From: Paenibacillus sp. PastM-3
GTDB lineage: Bacteria > Bacillota > Bacilli > Paenibacillales > Paenibacillaceae
Assembly (NCBI RefSeq): GCF_029893965.1
Contig: NZ_JARXXP010000027.1
Location: 1-64,000, forward strand
Length of the DNA stretch: 64,000 nt
Direction: 5' to 3'
Part shown: positions 32,398 to 43,641 of the stretch, one piece after another
How the letters are laid out: every line of letters starts with the position of its first letter
Position numbering within the stretch: the stretch's first letter is position 1
The notes under the pieces: model-generated
Told to the model about the DNA's origin: nothing
Seen by the model: the letters and a program-made list of their open reading frames with translations, nothing else
The model's database searches: none
Translations under genes and position numbers: made by a program

Positions 32398-32649
32398 ATG
32401 ACTGATGATAGAGGATTACAAGATGCTCAGGTCAAGATCGGTACCAAGCAAACCGTCAAGGCGGTTGAATTGGGCCAGGCCGCAGAAGTCTATGTGGCAG
32501 AGGACGGAGATCAACGGCTTACTTCCAGAATTGTTATGCTTTGTAACAAACAAGGTGTGAAGATCACATATGTGGACACAATGCTGAATTTGGGCAAAGC
32601 CTGTGGTATAGAAGTTGGTGCTGCTATGGCAGCCGTCTTAAAACAATAG
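32398..32649 (+). CDS. rplGB: L7Ae-family K-turn RNA-binding protein (YbxF, RplGB)
   Basis: An 83-aa L7Ae/L30e-fold protein. IGTKQTVKAVELG (about 15-27) and LGKACGIEVGAAMAAV (64-79) are the family signatures, the latter contacting the K-turn. B. subtilis YbxF binds K-turns in vitro; its exact place in the ribosome is uncertain. ATG 32398 is used; ATG 32389 is only 2 nt after GGAGG. It leads the str operon, as in Bacillus. Confidence 0.9.
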   Translation: MTDDRGLQDAQVKIGTKQTVKAVELGQAAEVYVAEDGDQRLTSRIVMLCNKQGVKITYVDTMLNLGKACGIEVGAAMAAVLKQ

Positions 32650-32784
32650 CATTAGATCTGTTTTTGTACCGGGGGTACACTTCGGCGGCAAAAACTTTTC
32701 ATTTGTCTTTTTATGAACCACCTGGGTCTGTGGACTTAAAGTTCATGAAACGATTATCATTTCAGGAAGGGGGTGGCACAACAA

Positions 32785-33204
32785 ATGCCAACTATTAATC
32801 AACTGGTTCGTAAAGGCCGTCAAGCCAAAATCGAGAAATCCAAATCGCCAGCTCTTCAAAAAGGTTTCAACGCCCTGAAGCGTGAGGCTACAAATTTGAG
32901 CGCCCCGCAAAAACGCGGTGTGTGCACTCGTGTAGGCACAATGACTCCGAAGAAACCGAACTCCGCGCTTCGTAAATACGCTCGTGTGCGTTTGACGAAC
33001 AAGGTCGAGGTTACTGCTTACATCCCGGGTATCGGACACAACCTGCAAGAGCACAGCGTGGTACTGATCCGCGGTGGACGCGTAAAAGACCTTCCAGGGG
33101 TACGTTACCATATCGTTCGCGGCGCGCTGGATACAGCAGGCGTGAACAACCGGATGCAGGCTCGCTCCAAGTACGGTGCGAAACGTCCTAAAGCCAAGAA
33201 ATAA
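32785..33204 (+). CDS. rpsL: 30S ribosomal protein S12
   Basis: A 139-aa decoding-centre protein. Both streptomycin-related loops are wild type: [11 protein letters not shown] and [16 protein letters not shown] 32785 follows GGAAGGGGG; in-frame GTG 32773 overlaps that RBS. The 135-nt gap to rplGB carries no gene; it includes the T-rich segment GTTTTTGT at 32660. Confidence 0.97.
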   Translation: MPTINQLVRKGRQAKIEKSKSPALQKGFNALKREATNLSAPQKRGVCTRVGTMTPKKPNSALRKYARVRLTNKVEVTAYIPGIGHNLQEHSVVLIRGGRVKDLPGVRYHIVRGALDTAGVNNRMQARSKYGAKRPKAKK

Positions 33205-33250
33205 GGTTAAACTAAATTCCGTAATAACCATTTAAGAAAGGGGGATATCC

Positions 33251-33721
33251 ATGCCACGCAAAGGTCCAGTTACTAAGAGAGACGTACTTCCGGATCCATT
33301 GTATAATAGCAAGTTGGTTACTCGTTTGATCAACCGCATTATGCTGGATGGTAAAAGAGGTGTCGCTCAAAGCATTCTGTACAACTCGTTCAAGCTTATT
33401 CAAGAACGTACAGGTAAAGAACCGATGGAAGTTTTCGAAGCTGCCATCAAGAATATCATGCCGGTCTTGGAAGTAAAAGCTCGTCGTGTCGGTGGTGCTA
33501 ACTACCAGGTGCCTATCGAGGTTAAGCCTGAGAGACGTACTGCTTTGGGATTACGTTGGCTCGTAAACTACTCACGCAACCGCGGTGAGAAGACTATGGA
33601 AGAGCGTTTGGCGGCTGAGATCATCGACGCTTCCAACAACACAGGCGCTTCCGTTAAGAAACGCGAAGATACACACAAAATGGCTGAAGCGAACAAAGCG
33701 TTTGCTCACTACCGCTGGTAG
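33251..33721 (+). CDS. rpsG: 30S ribosomal protein S7
   Basis: A 156-aa primary 16S 3'-domain binder. The N-terminal [15 protein letters not shown] and the C-terminal [18 protein letters not shown] are family signatures. S7 is a translational repressor of str operons in some bacteria. RBS AAAGGGGG before ATG 33251. Confidence 0.97.
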   Translation: MPRKGPVTKRDVLPDPLYNSKLVTRLINRIMLDGKRGVAQSILYNSFKLIQERTGKEPMEVFEAAIKNIMPVLEVKARRVGGANYQVPIEVKPERRTALGLRWLVNYSRNRGEKTMEERLAAEIIDASNNTGASVKKREDTHKMAEANKAFAHYRW

Positions 33722-33768
33722 GATTAAGGCCGTTCAAATACTCTATATTTTGAAGGGAGACCCAATTC

Positions 33769-35847
33769 ATGGCAAGAGAGTTCTCCTTAAAAAATACACG
33801 TAATATCGGGATCATGGCGCATATTGATGCTGGTAAGACTACTACAACTGAGCGGATTCTTTTCTATACAGGCCGTACGCACAAAATCGGTGAAGTTCAC
33901 GAGGGTGCTGCTACAATGGACTGGATGGAGCAAGAACAAGAGCGCGGAATCACCATTACATCCGCTGCTACAACCGCTGCTTGGAAGGGTCACCGCATCA
34001 ATATCATTGATACCCCGGGACACGTTGACTTCACTGTTGAAGTTGAACGTTCCCTTCGTGTATTGGATGGGGCAGTAGGCGTTTTCAGTGCGAAAGAGGG
34101 CGTTGAGCCTCAGTCTGAAACCGTTTGGAGACAGGCTGACCGTTACGGGGTTCCCCGGATCGCTTATGTAAACAAGATGGATATCATTGGTGCCGACTTC
34201 CTTAACGTTGTTAAGGATATGCGTGACCGTCTGCAGGCGAATGCAGTTGCAATCCAGCTGCCAATCGGTGCAGAAAATGATTTCACTGGTATCATTGACC
34301 TGGTTGAGCAAAAAGCTCACATGTTCAAAGATGACCTGGGACAAAACATCGAAGTTACTGACATTCCGGAATCATTCCTGGAACAAGTTGAGGAACTGCG
34401 TCTCGAGCTGATCGAGAAGGTAGCTGAACTCGACGAGGACCTGACTATGAAGTACCTGGAAGGCGAAGAGATTACTGTTGAAGAAATCAAAGCTGCTCTG
34501 CGCAAAGGCGTTGTAGAAGTTAAGATCTTCCCTGTAATTGTCGGATCCTCCTACCGCAACAAAGGGGTTCAGCTGATGCTGGACGCAGTTGTTGATTACC
34601 TGCCTTCTCCAGTAGATGTACCTTCGATCCAAGGTCACTTGGAAGATGGTACAGAAGCGATTCGTCATTCTTCTGATGAAGAGCCATTCTCTGCACTGGC
34701 ATTTAAAATCATGACTGACCCTTATGTTGGTAAACTCACGTTCTTCCGTGTATACTCTGGTATCCTGGAATCCGGTTCTTACGTAGTTAACGCTACTAAG
34801 GGCAAACGTGAGCGTATCGGCCGTATCCTGCAGATGCATGCGAACAGCCGTCAAGAAATCTCCGTCGTTTACGCCGGTGATATCGCGGCAGCTGTTGGTC
34901 TGAAGGACACAAGTACGGGCGATACCCTTTGCGATGAGAAACACCCGGTTATCCTGGAGTCAATGAACTTCCCTGATCCGGTTATCGAAATCGCAGTTGA
35001 ACCAAAAACCAAAGCCGACCAAGATAAAATGGGCGTTGCTCTCGGTAAGCTGACTGAAGAGGATCCAACTCTTCGTGCGCATACTGATGAAGAAACTGGC
35101 CAAACGATCCTGGCAGGTATGGGTGAGCTTCACCTTGACATTATCATCGACCGTATGCGCCGTGAATTCAAAGTAGAAACCAACGTGGGTAAACCACAGG
35201 TTGCTTACCGCGAAACATTCAAGGCTCCAGCACGCGTCGAAGGTAAATTCGTTCGCCAATCCGGCGGTCGCGGTCAGTACGGTCACGTATGGGTTGAATT
35301 CGAACCTCTCGAGCCAGGTACTGGCAGCCAGTTCGAAAGTAAAGTTGTCGGTGGTTCTGTACCAAGAGAATACATCGCTCCTGCACTTGCCGGTATTGAA
35401 GAACAAATGAAAAACGGCGTTCTTGCAGGCTTCCCGCTTGTAGACGTTAAGGCAACCATCGTTGATGGTTCTTACCATGATGTTGACTCCAACGAAATGG
35501 CGTTCAAAATCGCCGGCTCGATGGCACTCAAAGCAGCTAAAGACAAGTGTAAGCCTGTCCTGCTTGAGCCAATCATGAAAGTGGAAGTAACTGTTCCTGA
35601 GGAATATATGGGCGATGTTATGGGTATGCTGAACTCCCGTCGCGGTAGAATCGAAGGTATGGATTCCCGTGGTGGTGCGCAGATTATCCGTGCCAAGGTG
35701 CCTCTTTCCGAAATGTTCGGATACTCCACAACTCTCCGTTCCGGTACTCAAGGACGCGGCGTATTCTCGATGGAACTTTCGCACTACGAAGAAGTGCCTA
35801 AGACTATTGCAGAAGAAATCGTATCCAAGAACAAGGGCGCTGAGTAA
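33769..35847 (+). CDS. fusA: Elongation factor G
   Basis: A 692-aa translational GTPase driving translocation. G1 AHIDAGKTT (about 17-25), G3 DTPGH and G4 NKMD are intact. Domain IV carries the conserved [10 protein letters not shown] loop region. RBS GAAGGGAGA before ATG 33769. Length is that of canonical EF-G1 rather than the EF-G2 paralogue. Confidence 0.98.
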   Translation: MAREFSLKNTRNIGIMAHIDAGKTTTTERILFYTGRTHKIGEVHEGAATMDWMEQEQERGITITSAATTAAWKGHRINIIDTPGHVDFTVEVERSLRVLDGAVGVFSAKEGVEPQSETVWRQADRYGVPRIAYVNKMDIIGADFLNVVKDMRDRLQANAVAIQLPIGAENDFTGIIDLVEQKAHMFKDDLGQNIEVTDIPESFLEQVEELRLELIEKVAELDEDLTMKYLEGEEITVEEIKAALRKGVVEVKIFPVIVGSSYRNKGVQLMLDAVVDYLPSPVDVPSIQGHLEDGTEAIRHSSDEEPFSALAFKIMTDPYVGKLTFFRVYSGILESGSYVVNATKGKRERIGRILQMHANSRQEISVVYAGDIAAAVGLKDTSTGDTLCDEKHPVILESMNFPDPVIEIAVEPKTKADQDKMGVALGKLTEEDPTLRAHTDEETGQTILAGMGELHLDIIIDRMRREFKVETNVGKPQVAYRETFKAPARVEGKFVRQSGGRGQYGHVWVEFEPLEPGTGSQFESKVVGGSVPREYIAPALAGIEEQMKNGVLAGFPLVDVKATIVDGSYHDVDSNEMAFKIAGSMALKAAKDKCKPVLLEPIMKVEVTVPEEYMGDVMGMLNSRRGRIEGMDSRGGAQIIRAKVPLSEMFGYSTTLRSGTQGRGVFSMELSHYEEVPKTIAEEIVSKNKGAE

Positions 35848-35953
35848 TCACGTTTTTAACTTGCCGTCCGCTGCTATCCCAGTCATCTAAGAATTGCTTG
35901 TAAACGGGCGGCTCAAATATAAGGAACCCCACATTAAAGGAGGAACTGTTCAA

Positions 35954-37144
35954 ATGGCAAAGGCAAAGTTTGAACGTAACAAACCGCACGTTAACATCGG
36001 TACTATCGGTCACGTCGACCATGGTAAAACGACTCTGACTGCTGCAATCACAACTGTATTGTCCAAAAAATACGGCGGTGCTGCTGTAGCATTCGACCAA
36101 ATCGATAAAGCTCCAGAAGAGCGCGAACGTGGTATCACTATCTCCACAGCTCACGTTGAATATGAAACTCCTAACCGTCACTACGCACACGTAGACTGCC
36201 CTGGACACGCCGACTATGTTAAAAACATGATCACTGGCGCAGCGCAGATGGACGGAGCGATCCTGGTTGTATCCGCAGCTGACGGCCCAATGCCACAGAC
36301 TCGCGAGCACATCCTGCTCTCCCGTCAGGTAGGCGTTCCTTACATCGTTGTATTCCTGAACAAATGCGACATGGTTGAAGACGAAGAGTTGCTTGAACTG
36401 GTTGAAATGGAAGTTCGCGATCTGCTGAGCGAATACGACTTCCCAGGCGATGACACTCCAATCGTTCGTGGTTCCGCTCGTGAAGCGCTGCAGAACCCAG
36501 ACGGCGAATGGGCTGCTAAGATCGTTGAAATGTTCGAAACTATCGACACTTACATCCCACTGCCTGAGCGTCAAACTGACAAGCCTTTCTTGATGCCAGT
36601 CGAAGACGTATTCTCCATCACTGGCCGCGGTACTGTGGCAACTGGTCGCGTAGAACGCGGAACAGTTAAAGTTGGGGAAGAAGTTGAAATCGTGGGTATC
36701 CACGAAGAGAAGAAAAAATCCGTTGTTACCGGCGTTGAAATGTTCCGTAAATTGCTCGATTCCGCTCAAGCGGGCGACAACATCGGCGCACTGCTTCGCG
36801 GTGTAGACCGTAACAACATCGAGCGCGGTCAAGTATTGGCTAAGCCAAACTCCGTTAACCCGCACACTGAGTTCACTGCTCAGATCTACGTTCTGACTAA
36901 AGAAGAAGGCGGACGTCACAAACCATTCTTCACTGGTTACCGTCCACAGTTCTACTTCCGTACAACTGACGTAACAGGTATCATCAACCTGCCAGAAGGT
37001 ACTGAAATGGTTATGCCTGGTGATAACATCACTGTAACCGTACAACTGATCTCCCCAATCGCGATTGAAGAAGGTACTAAATTCTCCATTCGTGAAGGCG
37101 GACGTACAGTTGGTGCAGGTTCCGTAGCATCCATCCAGAAATAA
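35954..37144 (+). CDS. tuf: Elongation factor Tu
   Basis: A 396-aa GTPase that delivers aminoacyl-tRNA. G1 GHVDHGKT (19-26), G3 DCPGH, G4 NKCD and the switch I region ERGITI are intact. ATG 35954 with GGAGGAACT upstream; the frame stays open 20 codons upstream with no RBS. Codon use is highly biased, as for the most expressed genes. Last gene of the str operon, followed by a strong terminator. Confidence 0.98.
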   Translation: MAKAKFERNKPHVNIGTIGHVDHGKTTLTAAITTVLSKKYGGAAVAFDQIDKAPEERERGITISTAHVEYETPNRHYAHVDCPGHADYVKNMITGAAQMDGAILVVSAADGPMPQTREHILLSRQVGVPYIVVFLNKCDMVEDEELLELVEMEVRDLLSEYDFPGDDTPIVRGSAREALQNPDGEWAAKIVEMFETIDTYIPLPERQTDKPFLMPVEDVFSITGRGTVATGRVERGTVKVGEEVEIVGIHEEKKKSVVTGVEMFRKLLDSAQAGDNIGALLRGVDRNNIERGQVLAKPNSVNPHTEFTAQIYVLTKEEGGRHKPFFTGYRPQFYFRTTDVTGIINLPEGTEMVMPGDNITVTVQLISPIAIEEGTKFSIREGGRTVGAGSVASIQK

Positions 37145-37181
37145 TTCGGCTCTATCCATTAGGATAGAACGAGTATAAGAG

Positions 37182-37217
37182 CAGGGGTTCTTCTTCGGAA
37201 GAACTCCTGTTTTTTTG
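37182..37217 (+). terminator. Strong terminator of the str operon
   Basis: A 12-bp stem (37182-37193 with 37198-37209, one G-U) closed by a TTCG tetraloop and followed by seven T. Confidence 0.95.
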
Positions 37218-37280
37218 CATAATAAAAACTCCACCCTCCGAGGATATCCCCTGTGGATAGAGTTTGCAGGTGACTGAAAA

Positions 37281-37625
37281 TTAGATTTCTTTTGCGTACG
37301 CAGGTCCCGGCAGCTTGGATATTACGACATGAAGACTAGCTGGGGCGTTGCCGCTGTTACGGTAAGCAAAAACTTCATTTTCAGCAATGTGGATAACTTC
37401 GCCTTCAGTAAATTCGGAATCAGCTTCATTCACAGTAATCGTTCCGTTTCCCTTGAGGGCAAAAATATACACATCTGCCCCGGGATGCGTATGTGCCGGA
37501 AGCTTCTGGCCAGGCATGAAGTTAAGCACAAAAACAACACTGTCCCCTTTTTGAAACAGTATCTTTTTTGTGAAACGCTCCTCCAGATGTTGAATAGCCT
37601 CGTTAATATGTTTCTTTTCCATCAT
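37281..37625 (-). CDS. Cupin-domain protein
   Basis: A 114-aa single-domain cupin. Motif 1 is LPAHTHPGADVYIFALKGNG (43-62), with the two metal-ligand His but Asp in place of the usual Glu. Motif 2 region has no clear His. So metal binding may be altered. Substrate unknown. Two ATG codons are in tandem (37625 and 37622); GGGAG fits the second better. It lies 34 nt after the V4R gene, in one operon with it. Confidence 0.82.
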   Translation of the reverse strand: MMEKKHINEAIQHLEERFTKKILFQKGDSVVFVLNFMPGQKLPAHTHPGADVYIFALKGNGTITVNEADSEFTEGEVIHIAENEVFAYRNSGNAPASLHVVISKLPGPAYAKEI

Positions 37626-37659
37626 TATCTCCCGCTTTCCTGTTGTTTTCCCCGAAGGG

Positions 37660-38109
37660 TTATAGCTTTACTTCATACTCACAGTACTCATGACCTGTAG
37701 CGTTACATTTGATTTCTCTGACACTGACCCTGCGTCCCAGCAGCTTGCTCAGGGCTCCCTCCAGAATGGCACCTTCCAGATCACAGATCATTTTCTCTTC
37801 TTCCAGAGTCGGCAGACCCTTGCAGAAGCAGTCCTCAACAGCAATATTCAACCGGTGATCATCGGAATAAACGACTTGCGGAATACCGATTTTAAGCTCT
37901 TCAAAAAGTGCCAAAAGGTCATCGACACTACTGACAGGAAGACTTTCGCCTATCTTTCGTCCTACAGTAAGGGTTGTGCCTTTCCCGCCCATCGGCAGAC
38001 CCTGGTTCATGCCGATCAGTCTGATTGTGCGGAACAACTCCAGCGGCACCAAGTTGCCAAGCCTGCCTCTGTCCATCTTTTGCATATCCTCAAAAGTATA
38101 CTGCTGCAT
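37660..38109 (-). CDS. V4R (4-vinyl reductase) domain protein
   Basis: A 149-aa protein whose C-terminal half reads as a V4R domain: DCFCKGLP (Cys94, 96), ICDLEGAILEGALSKLLGR (Cys109) and IKCNATGHEYCEYEV (Cys135, 143). V4R domains are predicted ligand-binding modules with clustered Cys; this one may bind metal. It is divergent from the FNR-type regulator, and the shared gap contains a perfect FNR box placed about 32 nt upstream of a possible -10 (ACAATA, 38148-38143), the spacing of an FNR-activated class II promoter. Function is not known. Confidence 0.8.
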   Translation of the reverse strand: MQQYTFEDMQKMDRGRLGNLVPLELFRTIRLIGMNQGLPMGGKGTTLTVGRKIGESLPVSSVDDLLALFEELKIGIPQVVYSDDHRLNIAVEDCFCKGLPTLEEEKMICDLEGAILEGALSKLLGRRVSVREIKCNATGHEYCEYEVKL

Positions 38110-38171
38110 AGATGTCCATCTCCTCTATAATCTCTCTGTCTCTATTGTGGGGGAAGGGAAGACGGTAATCC

Positions 38172-38185
38172 TTGATTCAGATCAA
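38172..38185. promoter_or_regulatory. Perfect FNR box in the divergent V4R/fnr gap
   Basis: TTGATTCAGATCAA matches the E. coli FNR consensus TTGAT-N4-ATCAA with no mismatch; the palindrome extends one more base each side. The adjacent regulator carries the E-xx-SR recognition residues of FNR, so the site fits its own neighbour. On the plus strand the box overlaps the -35 area of a weak TATTGT (38198-38203), which suggests negative autoregulation. Confidence 0.88.
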
Positions 38186-38275
38186 GTTTTTCTGAAATAT
38201 TGTGCGCGGGGTCACCGGAGAGTCAGCAGATTCCTGCTATGTTGGCTTCAGATGATTAGGAAGGAACGATGTGAA

Positions 38276-38983
38276 ATGAAATGTAATGCCTGTCATAAGA
38301 ATTCCTGTGTCCGTCAGGTGCCCGTATTTCTGGCTTTGCCGGATCATGAGCTGCACAAGGTGGAATCTATCATAGAATCTAGATTTTACACCAAAGGCAG
38401 CTTAGTATTCAGGGAAGGGGAGCAATCGGACTCCCTGTTTGTTGTAAACAACGGGTTAATCAAACTGACGCAGACCAGTAAAGAGGGAAAACAGCACATT
38501 CTCCGCTTTCTTTTTCCGGGGGATTACTTTGGGCAATTTGCCCTTCTTCATAACAAACATCACTATGCTACAGCTGAGGTGGTGGAGAGCGGATCCATTT
38601 GCCGGATGCGGCGTGAGGATTTTATGCCGCTGCTAGCGAGTAATGCCGACCTTGCCTTCAGCTTTCTGATGTCTGTAAGTGAGCAGTTGCAGCAGGCAGA
38701 TGAGCTTGCGGGAGCATTGCATATTTTTGAAGCGGAGAAAAGACTAGCGAGGCTGCTGCTTCATCTCTACTCCAAGCAGTCCCTTCTGAGCGGCGGGGAG
38801 GAGTATAGCCTTCATCTGCCGGCTGCAAAAAAAGAGTTCGCAGCAATGATTGGGACAACGCCCGAAACACTCAGCCGCAAGCTGAAGAAGCTGGAGCAAA
38901 TGAAGATCATCCGGATGAATAACAGGATAGTAACTATACTGGATATGCTGTCACTGTCCCAGATTGCAGAAATCACAGTATAG
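38276..38983 (+). CDS. fnr: FNR-type oxygen-responsive transcription regulator
   Basis: A 235-aa Crp/Fnr protein. Cys3, Cys6, Cys11 (MKCNACHKNSC) and Cys109 (SICRM) correspond to the four [4Fe-4S] ligands of E. coli FNR (20, 23, 29, 122). A cyclic-nucleotide-binding-type beta roll covers about 18-135, the dimer helix about 135-165, and the helix-turn-helix ends PETLSRKLKKL, with Glu197, Ser200 and Arg201 matching FNR's TTGAT-reading residues. It should be active without oxygen. B. subtilis Fnr instead has C-terminal Cys ligands. ATG 38276 with AAGGAA upstream. Confidence 0.9.
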   Translation: MKCNACHKNSCVRQVPVFLALPDHELHKVESIIESRFYTKGSLVFREGEQSDSLFVVNNGLIKLTQTSKEGKQHILRFLFPGDYFGQFALLHNKHHYATAEVVESGSICRMRREDFMPLLASNADLAFSFLMSVSEQLQQADELAGALHIFEAEKRLARLLLHLYSKQSLLSGGEEYSLHLPAAKKEFAAMIGTTPETLSRKLKKLEQMKIIRMNNRIVTILDMLSLSQIAEITV

Positions 38984-39205
38984 AACAATTGTTCGCATTT
39001 ATCATTTCTATAACTAGTAGCGGATGAAAAATGTATATAATCCTTAGATTCGACACGAAACGACACAAAACTATGCTAAACAGCGTTATATACAACATTT
39101 TTCTACAAAATACTACTTAAAATTCTTTGCAATCCACTCTCAGGTAGGTTAGAATATTGCTATATTTACAATGCTAATATTTAGAAATTCAGGGAGAGTG
39201 GTAGT

Positions 39206-40555
39206 ATGGGGAAGTGTCCTTTTTCTTTTATGCATGGCATCCAGTTACGTAAGCCTAATGAGGGTTCTCCCGACACGCCCCACATGGACAGCGAGCCTTT
39301 TGCACCCATTGCCACAGCAGCTTTTCACACCCTTAGCGGACATGACGAGCTGAATGAACAGATGCGGATGATTGACCTCACAGAAGAGGATTTAAGTCTG
39401 TTACGCCAGATGAAGCCTACGGTAGAACGTGAAATCGATTATATTACCGACCAGTTTTACAATACCATTCTCGGTGTTAACAAGCTGGAAGCCATCATTC
39501 TGGAGCATAGCAGTATCGAACGCCTCAAAAGAACGCTGAAGGAGCATATTATTGAAATTTTTGACGGTAACGTGGATGAACAATATATAGCCAAGCGGCT
39601 GACGATTGCTAAAATTCATAAAAAGGTAGGACTGGAGCCCAAGTGGTATTTATCCGCTTTCCAGAATCTGCAGAATGTTTTTATTACGGTAGTCTATGGT
39701 GAAACTCTTAAAGATAACGAACGGTTAAAGATTGTACAGACCCTGACCAAGCTTCTGAATCTGGAACAGCAGCTGGTGCTGGAAGCCTATGAGAAGGAGA
39801 ATATCAGAGAGAAGGAAGAACAGTACCTGGTCGTCAAAAATGAACTGAAGCAGAAAATCGCTGAGTTCAGCGGTGAGCTGGTGGATCTGAGTATGGACAC
39901 TAATGCGGCTATAGAACAGCTGGTGGCCAGCAGCAACGAGGTAAACAATACCTTCCGGCGCACAGCTTCCACCGCTGTAGAGTCACGGGAGATGGCTAAG
40001 GATGGACAGGAACAGCTGGGCAGCCTTAGCGGACAGATTAACCTGATTTATGAGAGCGCTAACGAGATGGAGCGCTCGGTTAATGAGCTCAGCAGCTCTT
40101 CTCAGCAGATTCAACGGATTGTCGCCGCCGTACAGGATATTGCCGATCAGACCAAAATCTTGTCTCTCAATGCTACAATAGAAGCAGCGCGTGCAGGAGA
40201 GCACGGGAAGGGCTTCAGTGTAGTTGCCAGTGAGGTCAGCCGGCTCGCTGAGGATACGAAGAGTACGGTTATAAGAATCGGTGACTTAACCCATAAATCG
40301 GTTGCGTTGACGAATCAGGTGGTCAATGAGATCCGTAAGGTGCAGGAGCTGACAAAGAGCGGCAAGGAGCAGTCAGTAGAGACGAGCAGGCTGTTCAGTG
40401 AAATCGTTGATTCTATGCAATCCAGTACACAGGAGATCGTAGTTGTGGAGGAAGAGATCAGGGTGCTCATTCAGACAATAGAAGGAATCGGTACAACAAC
40501 AGCACAAAGTGCGGCTTCAGCAGAGTATTTTAGATCAGCGACGGATAATCTTTAA
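39206..40555 (+). CDS. hemAT: HemAT-type globin-coupled aerotaxis receptor
   Basis: A 449-aa soluble chemoreceptor. The N-terminal sensor globin (about 45-195) has the proximal haem His138 ([19 protein letters not shown]) and Tyr85 at the position of HemAT Tyr70. The methyl-accepting signalling domain (about 215-449) has the hairpin tip [20 protein letters not shown] (around 313-332). No membrane segments. It lacks a C-terminal CheR-tethering peptide. An N-terminal stretch of about 45 residues with CPFS has no domain. It should sense oxygen and steer CheA. Confidence 0.93.
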   Translation: MGKCPFSFMHGIQLRKPNEGSPDTPHMDSEPFAPIATAAFHTLSGHDELNEQMRMIDLTEEDLSLLRQMKPTVEREIDYITDQFYNTILGVNKLEAIILEHSSIERLKRTLKEHIIEIFDGNVDEQYIAKRLTIAKIHKKVGLEPKWYLSAFQNLQNVFITVVYGETLKDNERLKIVQTLTKLLNLEQQLVLEAYEKENIREKEEQYLVVKNELKQKIAEFSGELVDLSMDTNAAIEQLVASSNEVNNTFRRTASTAVESREMAKDGQEQLGSLSGQINLIYESANEMERSVNELSSSSQQIQRIVAAVQDIADQTKILSLNATIEAARAGEHGKGFSVVASEVSRLAEDTKSTVIRIGDLTHKSVALTNQVVNEIRKVQELTKSGKEQSVETSRLFSEIVDSMQSSTQEIVVVEEEIRVLIQTIEGIGTTTAQSAASAEYFRSATDNL

Positions 40556-40580
40556 TCCTGGAGTACTATTTATATAGAAG

Positions 40581-40615
40581 AAAACAGTTTATGAAAAAAA
40601 CATGAGCTGTTTTTT
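40581..40615 (+). terminator. Rho-independent terminator of hemAT
   Basis: AAAACAGTTTATG pairs with CATGAGCTGTTTT (two G-U) around seven A; the T run continues to 40620. Confidence 0.85.
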
Positions 40616-40623
40616 ATTTTTGC

Positions 40624-40652
40624 TTGCAAAGTGTCCGCCTATTATATATAAT
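40624..40652 (+). promoter_or_regulatory. Promoter of the S10-spc-alpha cluster
   Basis: TTGCAA (40624-40629), 17 nt, TATAAT (40647-40652). The leader of about 130 nt before rpsJ includes a CTGAC/GTCAG stem (40695-40733) around a pyrimidine-rich loop. I cannot assign it to a named ribosomal leader family. Confidence 0.8.
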
Positions 40653-40687
40653 AATAAATGTTGTTCTGAGACGTTGCGATGATGTGA

Positions 40688-41098
<411 letters not shown>

Positions 41099-41139
41099 TT
41101 CCATCAATAAGCAATTAGGAAAAGAAAAGAGGTGTCAAC

Positions 41140-41763
41140 ATGAAAGGTATCTTAGGAAAAAAACTCGGTATGACTCAAGTGTTTACTCCAGAAGGTAACG
41201 TGATCGCTGTATCGGTTATCGAAGCTGGACCTTGTGTGGTACTGCAAAAGAAAGACCTGAATATCGACGGATATGAAGCAGTGCAGTTGGGCTTTTCCGA
41301 TAAAAAGGAAAGTCGTTCCAATAAGCCTGAACAGGGTCACGCCAAAAAGGCAAATGCAACACCTAAGCGCTACGTTCGCGAAATTCGCGGTGTTGACCTC
41401 GGGGCACTCGAGGTTGGACAAGAGCTGAAGGCTGACGTCTTCACAGAAGGCGAATTTGTTGACGTAACTGGTACTTCTAAAGGTAAAGGATTCCAAGGTG
41501 TTATCAAACGTTGGGGTCAAAGCCGCGGACCAATGGCTCACGGTTCCCGTTATCACAGAAGACCGGGCTCGATGGGTTCCATTCAAGCTAACCGTGTTCC
41601 TAAGGGCAAACGCCTTCCAGGACATATGGGTCACACGACCGTAACGGTTCAAAGACTTGAAATCATCAAAGTAGACGTTGAACGCAACGTATTGCTGGTT
41701 AAAGGCGCTATCCCAGGTCCTAAGAACAGCTTCTTGAAAATTAAAGAATCCGTTAAGAAATAA
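41140..41763 (+). CDS. rplC: 50S ribosomal protein L3
   Basis: A 207-aa early-assembly 23S binder. The loop reaching the peptidyl transferase centre, [22 protein letters not shown], is intact. RBS AGAGGTG before ATG 41140. Confidence 0.98.
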   Translation: MKGILGKKLGMTQVFTPEGNVIAVSVIEAGPCVVLQKKDLNIDGYEAVQLGFSDKKESRSNKPEQGHAKKANATPKRYVREIRGVDLGALEVGQELKADVFTEGEFVDVTGTSKGKGFQGVIKRWGQSRGPMAHGSRYHRRPGSMGSIQANRVPKGKRLPGHMGHTTVTVQRLEIIKVDVERNVLLVKGAIPGPKNSFLKIKESVKK

Positions 41764-41788
41764 CTACTGAAGAAAGGAGGAACATGAA

Positions 41789-42412
41789 ATGCCAAAAGTA
41801 ACACTTTTTAATATCAGTGGTAACGAAGTTGGCGAAGTTGAACTGAGCGAAACAGTATTCGGTATCGAACCGAACGTGCATGTCCTGCACGAAGCTGCGC
41901 TTATGCAGAGAGCTTCCCTTCGTCGCGGAACCCACAAAGTTAAAGGACGTTCTGAAGTGCGTGGCGGCGGACGTAAGCCTTGGAAACAAAAAGGTACAGG
42001 TCGTGCTCGTCAAGGCTCCATTCGTTCTCCACAATGGAAAGGCGGCGGCGTAGTCTTCGGACCAACACCACGCAGCTATTCCTGGAAACTGCCTAAGAAG
42101 GTTCGCCGTCTGGCCATCAAATCCGCACTGTCTTCGAAAGTTATCGCGAATGACATTATTGTATTGGATAGCCTGACACTGAATGCTCCGAAAACGAAAG
42201 AATTCGCAGCGATTCTGAACAACCTGAAAGTGGACAGCAAAGCTCTGATCGTAGCTCCTAGCTATGACGACAACGTTGCACTTTCCGCACGTAACATCCC
42301 TGGGGTGAAATTCGTAGCGGCTGACGGCATTAATGTTCTTGACGTACTGACGTACGACAAACTGATCATCACTAAGGAAGCAGTTCTGAAGGTAGAGGAG
42401 GTGTTCGCGTAA
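41789..42412 (+). CDS. rplD: 50S ribosomal protein L4
   Basis: A 207-aa protein whose extended basic loop ([29 protein letters not shown] region, about 60-90) lines the exit tunnel. No macrolide-resistance insertion is seen there. Stop overlaps the rplW start by one base (TAATG). Confidence 0.98.
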   Translation: MPKVTLFNISGNEVGEVELSETVFGIEPNVHVLHEAALMQRASLRRGTHKVKGRSEVRGGGRKPWKQKGTGRARQGSIRSPQWKGGGVVFGPTPRSYSWKLPKKVRRLAIKSALSSKVIANDIIVLDSLTLNAPKTKEFAAILNNLKVDSKALIVAPSYDDNVALSARNIPGVKFVAADGINVLDVLTYDKLIITKEAVLKVEEVFA

Positions 42413-42705
42413 TGAAAGATCCGCGTGATATTATCAAACGTCCGGTGATTACGGAACGCACATCCGAATACATGAGCGAATTGAAATACGCTTTTGAAGT
42501 GGATATCCGTGCTAACAAGACCGAAATCAAAAAAGCTGTTGAGGCTATTTTTAAAGTGAAAGTCGTTAGTGTGAACACAATGCGCGTACCTGGCAAACTG
42601 AAACGTTACGGCAAATACTCCGGTTACACTCCTGAGTGGAAAAAAGCCATCGTGAAGCTTAGCCCGGACAGCAAGCCGCTTGAGTTCTTTGAAGCGGTAG
42701 AATAA
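42412..42705 (+). CDS. rplW: 50S ribosomal protein L23
   Basis: A 97-aa protein at the exit of the peptide tunnel, docking site for trigger factor and [20 protein letters not shown] and [19 protein letters not shown] are family features. Coupled to rplD by a TAATG overlap, with GAGGAGG inside rplD. Confidence 0.97.
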   Translation: MKDPRDIIKRPVITERTSEYMSELKYAFEVDIRANKTEIKKAVEAIFKVKVVSVNTMRVPGKLKRYGKYSGYTPEWKKAIVKLSPDSKPLEFFEAVE

Positions 42706-42732
42706 TACTCTTAAAGTAAGGAGGGAACTATA

Positions 42733-43563
42733 GTGCCAATCAAAAAGTACAAACCGACCTCTCCGGCAAGACGCGGAATGTCCGTGTCTACGTTTGAAGA
42801 AATCACAACAAACCAGCCTGAGAAATCGTTGCTTGCGCCGCTGAGCAAAAAAGCGGGACGTAACAACCAAGGTAAAATTACGGTTCGTCACCACGGCGGC
42901 GGACACAAGCGTAAATACCGTATCATTGACTTCAAACGGACTAAAGACGGCATACCAGGTAGCGTTGCTACAATCGAGTATGACCCGAACCGTACTTCCA
43001 ATATTGCTTTGATCCACTATGCCGATGGAGAGAAACGTTATATCCTCGCTCCTAAAGGACTTAAAGTTGGGGATAAAGTTGAGTCCGGCCCTGCAGCCGA
43101 CATCAAAATTGGTAACGCACTTCCACTGGAAAACATTCCGGTTGGTACAGTTATCCACAACATTGAGTTGAAACCAGGTAAAGGCGGACAGTTGGTTCGC
43201 GCTGCCGGTACTGAAGCTCAATTGCTGGGTAAAGAAGAAAAATACGTATCCGTTCGCCTGACATCCGGTGAGGTTCGCAGAATTCTCAGCGTATGCCGTG
43301 CAACTATCGGATCCGTAGGTAACGAAGATCACGAGCTGATCAAAATCGGTAAAGCCGGACGCAGTCGCTGGCTCGGCCAACGTCCTGAAGTTCGCGGGGT
43401 AGTAATGAACCCTAACGATCACCCACACGGTGGTGGTGAAGGCCGCGCTCCAATCGGACGGAAATCGCCTATGTCTCCTTGGGGCAAACCAACCCTTGGC
43501 TACAAAACGCGTAAGAAAAACAAGGCATCTGATAAATATATCGTTCGCCGCCGCACGAAATAA
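42733..43563 (+). CDS. rplB: 50S ribosomal protein L2
   Basis: A 276-aa protein needed for peptidyl transfer. The conserved [18 protein letters not shown], with the functionally important His, is near 225-242. Start is GTG 42733 with AAGGAGGGA upstream. Confidence 0.98.
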   Translation: MPIKKYKPTSPARRGMSVSTFEEITTNQPEKSLLAPLSKKAGRNNQGKITVRHHGGGHKRKYRIIDFKRTKDGIPGSVATIEYDPNRTSNIALIHYADGEKRYILAPKGLKVGDKVESGPAADIKIGNALPLENIPVGTVIHNIELKPGKGGQLVRAAGTEAQLLGKEEKYVSVRLTSGEVRRILSVCRATIGSVGNEDHELIKIGKAGRSRWLGQRPEVRGVVMNPNDHPHGGGEGRAPIGRKSPMSPWGKPTLGYKTRKKNKASDKYIVRRRTK

Positions 43564-43641
43564 GACGCTTCTCTATAAGTCAGCTTAACGCGAAGCGTCG
43601 AATTCGCGGTTTGAAGAACCGGATGAAGGGAGGATTCATAC

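Noticed and set aside
38983-38994. GAACAATTGTTC palindrome as terminator or operator of fnr
   Set aside because: Only a 12-bp palindrome with no loop or T run and no matching regulator known; could be chance.
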